Below, piece after piece: positions 59,620-64,000 of a stretch of 64,000 nt of DNA. How positions within the stretch are numbered: the first letter of the stretch is position 1; each line of letters begins with the position of its first letter. Source of the DNA: Streptomyces gardneri (GTDB lineage: Bacteria > Actinomycetota > Actinomycetes > Streptomycetales > Streptomycetaceae). The stretch spans positions 62,001 through 126,000 of the forward strand of contig NZ_BJMN01000029.1 of assembly GCF_006539185.1 (NCBI RefSeq), given 5' to 3'. A program made the translations under genes and the position numbers. The notes beneath the pieces are model-generated. The model was not told the DNA's origin and did not search any database. It saw only the letters and a program-made list of their open reading frames with translations.

Positions 59620-61155
59620 GTGACGGGGGGGCCATTGTTCAGCGAGAGCCATGTCGCTCATCCACCGGCGCTCGAACACGCGCTGGTGGACCAGATGTGC
59701 GCGGTGACGGGTCTCGACACCCCGGACGGACGCGATCTCCTGATCAGCATGCTGGCCGGCCCGTTACCCGAGCTGGGCAACGTCCGCCGGCACGGCCGGA
59801 CGCGGCTGGACACCCTGGAGATCGTCCGGGCCTGCCTGCGGGAGCCGCGCGGACTGCCCGAGCTGCTCGCCACCCTGGACGTGTACGCGCCGGGCTCCGC
59901 CCCCGTCCTGAGGATCAAGGAGCTCGTCACCGCCCCGCCGGTCCTGGCGGCCCTGCCCGAAGCGGAGTTACGGGACGTCCGCGCGCTGCTGGCCCGCGTC
60001 GACCACCTCGACGCGCACGGCGAGCTGTACGCGGCCGCCGGCGACCTCCCCCTCCCCCACCGGCCCGTGGCCACCCTCGGGGAGGCCTTCGACTTCCTCA
60101 GCAGGGCAAACGCCCGCCCCGACGGCCTGCTCCCCACCATGGTGCTGGTCGAGCACGTGGCCGCCGCGCTCGACCGGTCACCGGCCCATCGGCCCACCGC
60201 CGTCGGTCTGCGCGAATGGAACGACGTCCAGGCCGCCAAGCTGAGCCTCGCGGCCCCGCTGGACGCGGTGCGCGCGGAGAGCGACCGGGGCCCGGCGGCA
60301 CAACCAGCTCCCGCCTGTCTCGTTGTGCAGTTGTGCAAACACGGAATGAGCCCGGACCGGTATCTGCTGTCCCACTGGCGCCAGATCCGTCCGGGGCCGT
60401 GGCGGCCGGAGCGCGGCGAGGACCGGGTCGTGACCCTGTCCGAGGTCGGGCCCACGGTGGAGCAGCTCGTCTACCGGGCCGAGAACGACTGGGCGGGACG
60501 CCCCGGCAGTCCGGTGCTGGAGTTCGTCCTCCCCTTCCACCTCCTGAACCATCCGATGGAATGGCTGCCGCTCGGCTCCCAGTCCTCCTTCGCGAGCGCC
60601 CTGTGCCTGAGCTATCCGGTCGTGCTGCGCAGCCTGGAGCGCATGCGGGCCCCGCAGTTCCACCGGCGGTGGCACAACCGCTGGCAGCAGATGCAGGACA
60701 GCCACGAGACCGTCTGCCACTGGGACACGGCGGGCCGCCGCGGCCACGACCCCGTCCAGTGGAACAGCAGGCTCACCGCCGACGAGCGGCTCGTCGCCGT
60801 CGCCCTCAACGACCCCCCGCTCCAGGGCCCCGGCGGCAGCCGGGACTCGCTGGAGACCGCCCTGCGCTCCGGGGTGCCGATGGCCGTGTGGGACCGGCGT
60901 CCGGGGGCACCGGCCGACTTCCGCAAACGGGCGGCCAAGAAGCTCATGAAGGGTAAGCCGGTCGAGTTGCCGCAGCGCGTCCAGCAGCTGCGGAACGAGG
61001 CCGCCACAGCCGCCGCCGCACAACGGGACGTCCATGTGGGACGGCATGTCGCGGTGCTCTTCGACGACCCGAACCGCATCGTCGACTGGTCCGGGTCGCC
61101 GGGGACCGACACCGGGAACGCACGGGGCGGACACGACGACGAGGGGGAAACATGA
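59620..61155 (+). CDS. VMAP-like protein (EAD-type N-terminus, VMAP-C domain) of a ternary conflict system
   Basis: A 511-residue protein. The N-terminal 100 residues form a small helical domain (LVDQMCAVTGLDTPDGRDLLISML...LDTLEIVRACL...LPELLATL) like the effector-associated domains that couple conflict-system parts. The C-terminal part (about 215-490) carries CLVVQLCKHGMSPDRYLLSHWRQ, EFVLPFHLLNHPMEWLPL and a YPVVLRSLERM segment, the pattern of VMAP-C domains. It overlaps the MoxR ATPase gene by 4 bp. Codons 49 and 117 are TTA, so translation should need the rare leucine tRNA of bldA. GTG 59620 is the best start but has a weak ribosome-binding site. The VMAP assignment is by motif memory, not search. 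Confidence 0.75.
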   Translation: MTGGPLFSESHVAHPPALEHALVDQMCAVTGLDTPDGRDLLISMLAGPLPELGNVRRHGRTRLDTLEIVRACLREPRGLPELLATLDVYAPGSAPVLRIKELVTAPPVLAALPEAELRDVRALLARVDHLDAHGELYAAAGDLPLPHRPVATLGEAFDFLSRANARPDGLLPTMVLVEHVAAALDRSPAHRPTAVGLREWNDVQAAKLSLAAPLDAVRAESDRGPAAQPAPACLVVQLCKHGMSPDRYLLSHWRQIRPGPWRPERGEDRVVTLSEVGPTVEQLVYRAENDWAGRPGSPVLEFVLPFHLLNHPMEWLPLGSQSSFASALCLSYPVVLRSLERMRAPQFHRRWHNRWQQMQDSHETVCHWDTAGRRGHDPVQWNSRLTADERLVAVALNDPPLQGPGGSRDSLETALRSGVPMAVWDRRPGAPADFRKRAAKKLMKGKPVELPQRVQQLRNEAATAAAAQRDVHVGRHVAVLFDDPNRIVDWSGSPGTDTGNARGGHDDEGET

Positions 61156-62258
61156 GCGGTGTCCAACATCCGGTCGAGAGCGGTCGGAACGGCGGGCACG
61201 TCAGCAGCCGCAGCTGGTGGATCTACCGGGGGACCGGCCAGCCGCTGACCGACATCCGACTCGGCGACATCCTGCCGGCGCCACCCGGCTGGCGGGACTT
61301 CGACGGCGGCCCGGTGCTGCCCCCCGTGCCGGCCGAGAGCTCCGAGAGCGACCGGCGCCTCGGCGCCGTGAGCCGCGCCACGCCCCGGCAGGACGCGCAC
61401 GACATCGACATGATCAACACCGCGCTGCTGCTCCGCAGGCCCCTGCTGGTGACGGGCCGGCCCGGCACCGGCAAGTCCACCCTGGCCTACCTCGTCGCAC
61501 GCGAGCTGGGCCTCGGCCGGGTCCTGCACTGGGGCATCACCTCCCGCAGCACCCTGCGCTCCGGGCTCTACGAGTACGACGCCATCGGGCGGGCCCAGGC
61601 GTCCCTGGGGCGCGTCCGGTCCGGCCTCCCGGTGCCGTCCCAGGCGACCGGGAGCGGCCCTGAGGACGGCGCGGGCGGGGCGAGGATCGGGGACTTCGTC
61701 CGGCTGGGCCCGCTGGGCACCGCCCTGCTGCCGTACGAACTCCCCCGCGTCCTGCTCATCGACGAGCTCGACAAGAGCGACATCGACCTGCCGAGCGACC
61801 TCCTGCACGTCCTGGAGAACGGCTCGTACGACGTCCCCGAGCTGGTCCGCGCCCGCCATCAGGAGGGCGAGGCACGGGTGTTCACCGACGACCCGGACCA
61901 GACGGTCACCGTGACCGACGGGCGGGTGAAGTGCCGGGCCTTCCCGTTCATCGTGATCACCAGCAACGGCGAGCGCCAGTTCCCGCCGGCCTTCCTCAGG
62001 CGCTGCGTCCGGCTGGACGTCTCCCCGCCGCGCGAGGACCAGCTCGCCGCGATGATCGCCGCCCACTTCCGGGACCAGGGCGGCCGGCCCGACGCCATGA
62101 TCCGGGCCTTCATGGAGCGCAGCCGGAAGAACGGCGGACTGGCCACGGACCAGTTGCTGAACGCGGTCTTCCTGCGGACGGCGGGCGTCCGGGAGGACGA
62201 CGAGGCCTGGGGCGAGCTGCTGGACGCGCTCTGGCGCGAACTCTCGGGAGCACCCTGA
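61152..62258 (+). CDS. MoxR-family AAA+ ATPase of the conflict system
   Basis: A 368-residue AAA+ protein. Walker A is GRPGTGKST (102-110), Walker B LLIDELDK (201-208), sensor 1 VITSNGERQFPPAF (Asn272), with arginine finger candidates just after (FLRRC). A MoxR-type insertion (about 130-190) with a DFVRLGPLGTALLPY segment and a C-terminal lid helix follow. MoxR proteins work as chaperone-like motors with vWA proteins. It is joined to the VMAP gene by ATGA and to the vWA gene by TGATG. Here it is expected to be the NTP-dependent switch that licenses the effector step. Confidence 0.93.
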   Translation: MSGVQHPVESGRNGGHVSSRSWWIYRGTGQPLTDIRLGDILPAPPGWRDFDGGPVLPPVPAESSESDRRLGAVSRATPRQDAHDIDMINTALLLRRPLLVTGRPGTGKSTLAYLVARELGLGRVLHWGITSRSTLRSGLYEYDAIGRAQASLGRVRSGLPVPSQATGSGPEDGAGGARIGDFVRLGPLGTALLPYELPRVLLIDELDKSDIDLPSDLLHVLENGSYDVPELVRARHQEGEARVFTDDPDQTVTVTDGRVKCRAFPFIVITSNGERQFPPAFLRRCVRLDVSPPREDQLAAMIAAHFRDQGGRPDAMIRAFMERSRKNGGLATDQLLNAVFLRTAGVREDDEAWGELLDALWRELSGAP

Positions 62259-64000
62259 TGGACGAAGACGCCCGGCCCGAACCGGAGGCCTTCGAGCTGG
62301 CGGAGGCGCTGTGGCTGCACGCGTACCAGACGCTCGCGGCCCGGCTGCCCCCGTCCACCGACCCGCCGCGCCCCCGGCCGGCGATGCCGCCGGGCCTCTC
62401 CGGACCGCTCGACGGCCACGGGAGACCCGAAGGTCACGGGCCCGCCGACGACCCCGAGCCGTCGGCGGGCTCCGGGCTGCCCGAAAGCCACGGACCGCCG
62501 CCCGGTGGAGCGCCCGACGGGACACCGGGCGGGGCTGCCAGTGGCGCTCCCCACGGCACTCCCGACCGCGCTCCCGGCCCGGCCGCGAACGGCGGCGGCC
62601 CGGACCCCGCGCCCCGGCTGCCCGGTGTCCCCTGGCCGGCGGTGGCCCCCGGCGGCCCCGGCCGGCTCCCGCCCGAGGGCGAGGCGGTCTCCGCGTACCC
62701 CCTCACGGGCGACTTCCAGGACGTGTACGTCCGGGCCGGCCCCGCACCGGACCTGCGGGACGCGGCCGGTATCGGCCGCTGGCTCCGGCCGCTGAGACAG
62801 GTGGTGCCCTCGGCGTCCGAGATCGAGCTGGACGAGGAGGTCACCGCCGAGCGCGCCGCCGAGGACGGCCTGTGGCTGCCCTACGTCCGGTCGGCGGACG
62901 AGCGCCGCTTCGACCTGGTCCTGGTCGTCGACGACCACGTGACGATGACGATCTGGGAGCAGACGGTCGCCGAGTTCACCGCCGTGGTGGAGCAGTCGGG
63001 CGCCTTCCGGGACGTCCGGGTCCGCAGGCTGGGCGTGCGCGAGACCGCGACGGGCGAGGAAGTGGTGCTCCGCGGCCCGTACGGGGAGCGCGGCCCGGCC
63101 GGCGACCCCGCCGAGCTCGTCGACAGGACCGGCCGCCGGATCGTCCTCGTCCTGACCGACGCCCTGGCGCCGCTGTGGCGGGGCGAGGCGGGCGCGAGGG
63201 CCCTGGAGCTGTGGGCGACGGCGGGGCCGACGGCGGTCGTGCACCTGCTGTCCCAGCGGGACTGGCACCGCACTGCCCTGACGCCCCGTCGGGTGCGGGT
63301 CCGCGGCCCGCGTGCGGGCGCCCGCAACACCGAACTGTCCGTGCACTTCCCGGAGGCGGAGCTCGACCCGTTCGACCCGCCGCCCTCGACCTGGCGGGTG
63401 GCGGTTCCGGTCCTTGAGCTGGACGCCGGCTGGCTGGGCCGCTGGGCCGCGCTCGTGGCCGGTACGGAGCCGGGGTGGACCGACGCGTCCGTCCTGCTCC
63501 TCGGCGCGCCCGCCCCGGCCGCGTGGGAGGACGACGAGGAGGACGAGCCCTGCGCCCCGTCGGTGCAGGAGCGCGTCCGCCGCTTCCGCAGCCACGCCAC
63601 GCCCACCGCCTTCCGGCTGGCCACCCATCTGGCCGCCACCGTCCTCGAACCCCGCCTGGTGCGGGACGTCCGGCTCAAGCTGGTGCCGGAGGCCCAACCG
63701 GCGCATGTGGCCGAGCTGTTCCTCAGCGGCCTGGTCGAGGAGCTGCCCTCCGAGGAGCCGAGCGGCGCCGCCTTCCCGACACCGCTGGACTTCGTCGACG
63801 GGGCGCGTGAGGCCCTGCTGTCCAGCGCGATGCGGGGGGACACCGCGCGGGTGGCGCGCTCGATGTCCGACTTCTACGCCGACCGCTTCGAGGCGGCCCG
63901 GGGGCTGCGCGGCGCCCTGCTCGCCCCGGAGGACGTACCCGACCCGCCACTGACGGAGGAAAGTCTTCCGTTCGTCCGGGTCGAGTTGGCCGTGCTCCGC
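62258..64000 (+). CDS. vWA-like protein (SAV_2336-type) of the conflict system, truncated by window end
   Basis: At least 581 codons, open to the window end. After a short helical start, residues about 32-135 are a Gly/Pro/Ala-rich disordered linker. A vWA-like Rossmann domain follows (about 215-345): RRFDLVLVVDDHVTMTIWEQTVAEF, FRDVRVRRLG, RIVLVLTDALAPLW and TAVVHLLSQRDWH. The MIDAS motif DxSxS is changed to DDHVT. The region after about 425 (HLAATVLEPRLVRDVRLKLVPEAQPAHVAELFLSGLVEEL; DFVDGAREALLSSAMRGDTARVARSMSDFYADRF) resembles the conserved part of SAV_2336-type proteins. The ATG overlaps the MoxR stop by one base. The C-terminal domain, perhaps the effector or NTPase, lies beyond the window. 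Confidence 0.85.
   Translation, partial: MDEDARPEPEAFELAEALWLHAYQTLAARLPPSTDPPRPRPAMPPGLSGPLDGHGRPEGHGPADDPEPSAGSGLPESHGPPPGGAPDGTPGGAASGAPHGTPDRAPGPAANGGGPDPAPRLPGVPWPAVAPGGPGRLPPEGEAVSAYPLTGDFQDVYVRAGPAPDLRDAAGIGRWLRPLRQVVPSASEIELDEEVTAERAAEDGLWLPYVRSADERRFDLVLVVDDHVTMTIWEQTVAEFTAVVEQSGAFRDVRVRRLGVRETATGEEVVLRGPYGERGPAGDPAELVDRTGRRIVLVLTDALAPLWRGEAGARALELWATAGPTAVVHLLSQRDWHRTALTPRRVRVRGPRAGARNTELSVHFPEAELDPFDPPPSTWRVAVPVLELDAGWLGRWAALVAGTEPGWTDASVLLLGAPAPAAWEDDEEDEPCAPSVQERVRRFRSHATPTAFRLATHLAATVLEPRLVRDVRLKLVPEAQPAHVAELFLSGLVEELPSEEPSGAAFPTPLDFVDGAREALLSSAMRGDTARVARSMSDFYADRFEAARGLRGALLAPEDVPDPPLTEESLPFVRVELAVLR

Overview
The window is chromosomal DNA from a Streptomyces-type actinomycete. 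The evidence is very high G+C with strong third-position G/C bias, many GTG starts, 4-bp ATGA/GTGA gene overlaps, leaderless promoters, and signature gene sets: the fasR-fabD-fabH-acpP-fabF fatty acid operon, an Mbl-type MreB homologue, MatB, a large SARP/AfsR-type regulator, DUF3145, DUF4429 and DUF1023 proteins. No rRNA, tRNA, CRISPR array, insertion sequence or attachment site was seen.

Layout. 1-7.3 kb: the end of a TetR regulator, two paralogous DUF1023 hydrolases, a DUF4429/SHOCT protein, and a NarL-type two-component system. The promoter of that system has the same three-part layout as the promoter of the following hydrolase-acyltransferase operon. 7.3-9.7 kb: a MerR/aldo-keto reductase pair divergent from a serine hydrolase. 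9.7-12.6 kb: an operon of OmpR-type regulator, kinase and GerMN-like lipoprotein, resembling mtrA-mtrB-lpqB in organisation. 12.7-16.9 kb: cell-wall genes (MurJ-type flippase with a FemX-type aminoacyltransferase, facing an L,D-transpeptidase lipoprotein). 16.9-24.8 kb: a pirin, the type II fatty acid synthase operon with its activator FasR, a strong terminator, then a PQQ-propeller membrane protein and DUF3145. 25-36.8 kb: catabolic and secreted enzymes (SGNH lipoprotein, GH3 beta-glucosidase with a TetR regulator, 6PGDH-like oxidoreductase with a LysR regulator, nitrilase, M4 metalloprotease with a LysR regulator, pectate lyase) and an EI24 membrane protein. 37-39 kb: an Ohr peroxidase and a CurA-like reductase with a MarR regulator. 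39-46 kb: a zinc-ribbon membrane protein, mbl, a GAF kinase-like protein with a degenerate ATPase end, an MFS porter and matB. 46-58.4 kb: a 1,231-residue subtilase, an MFS/GNAT pair, the SARP regulator, and a divergent SDR-quinone reductase-MFS operon. 58.4-59.5 kb: ohrR/ohr. 59.6-64 kb: a tightly coupled three-gene operon (VMAP-like protein, MoxR-type AAA+ ATPase, vWA-like protein that runs off the window).

The most distinctive content is (i) the terminal operon, read as a vWA-MoxR-VMAP ternary conflict (defence) system whose first gene holds two TTA codons, the only in-frame ones I found here; (ii) a regular array of six CCCGAAC-like heptamers at exactly 11-bp intervals in front of the SARP gene; (iii) twin promoters with matching elements and spacing, linking the two-component system to the hydrolase operon; and (iv) a long inverted repeat in the subtilase leader that would bury the ribosome-binding site.

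Many genes, mostly regulators, have a TANNNT box 6-9 nt before the start codon, so leaderless transcription is common in this window. All functional calls rest on reading motifs and gene context; no database search was possible.
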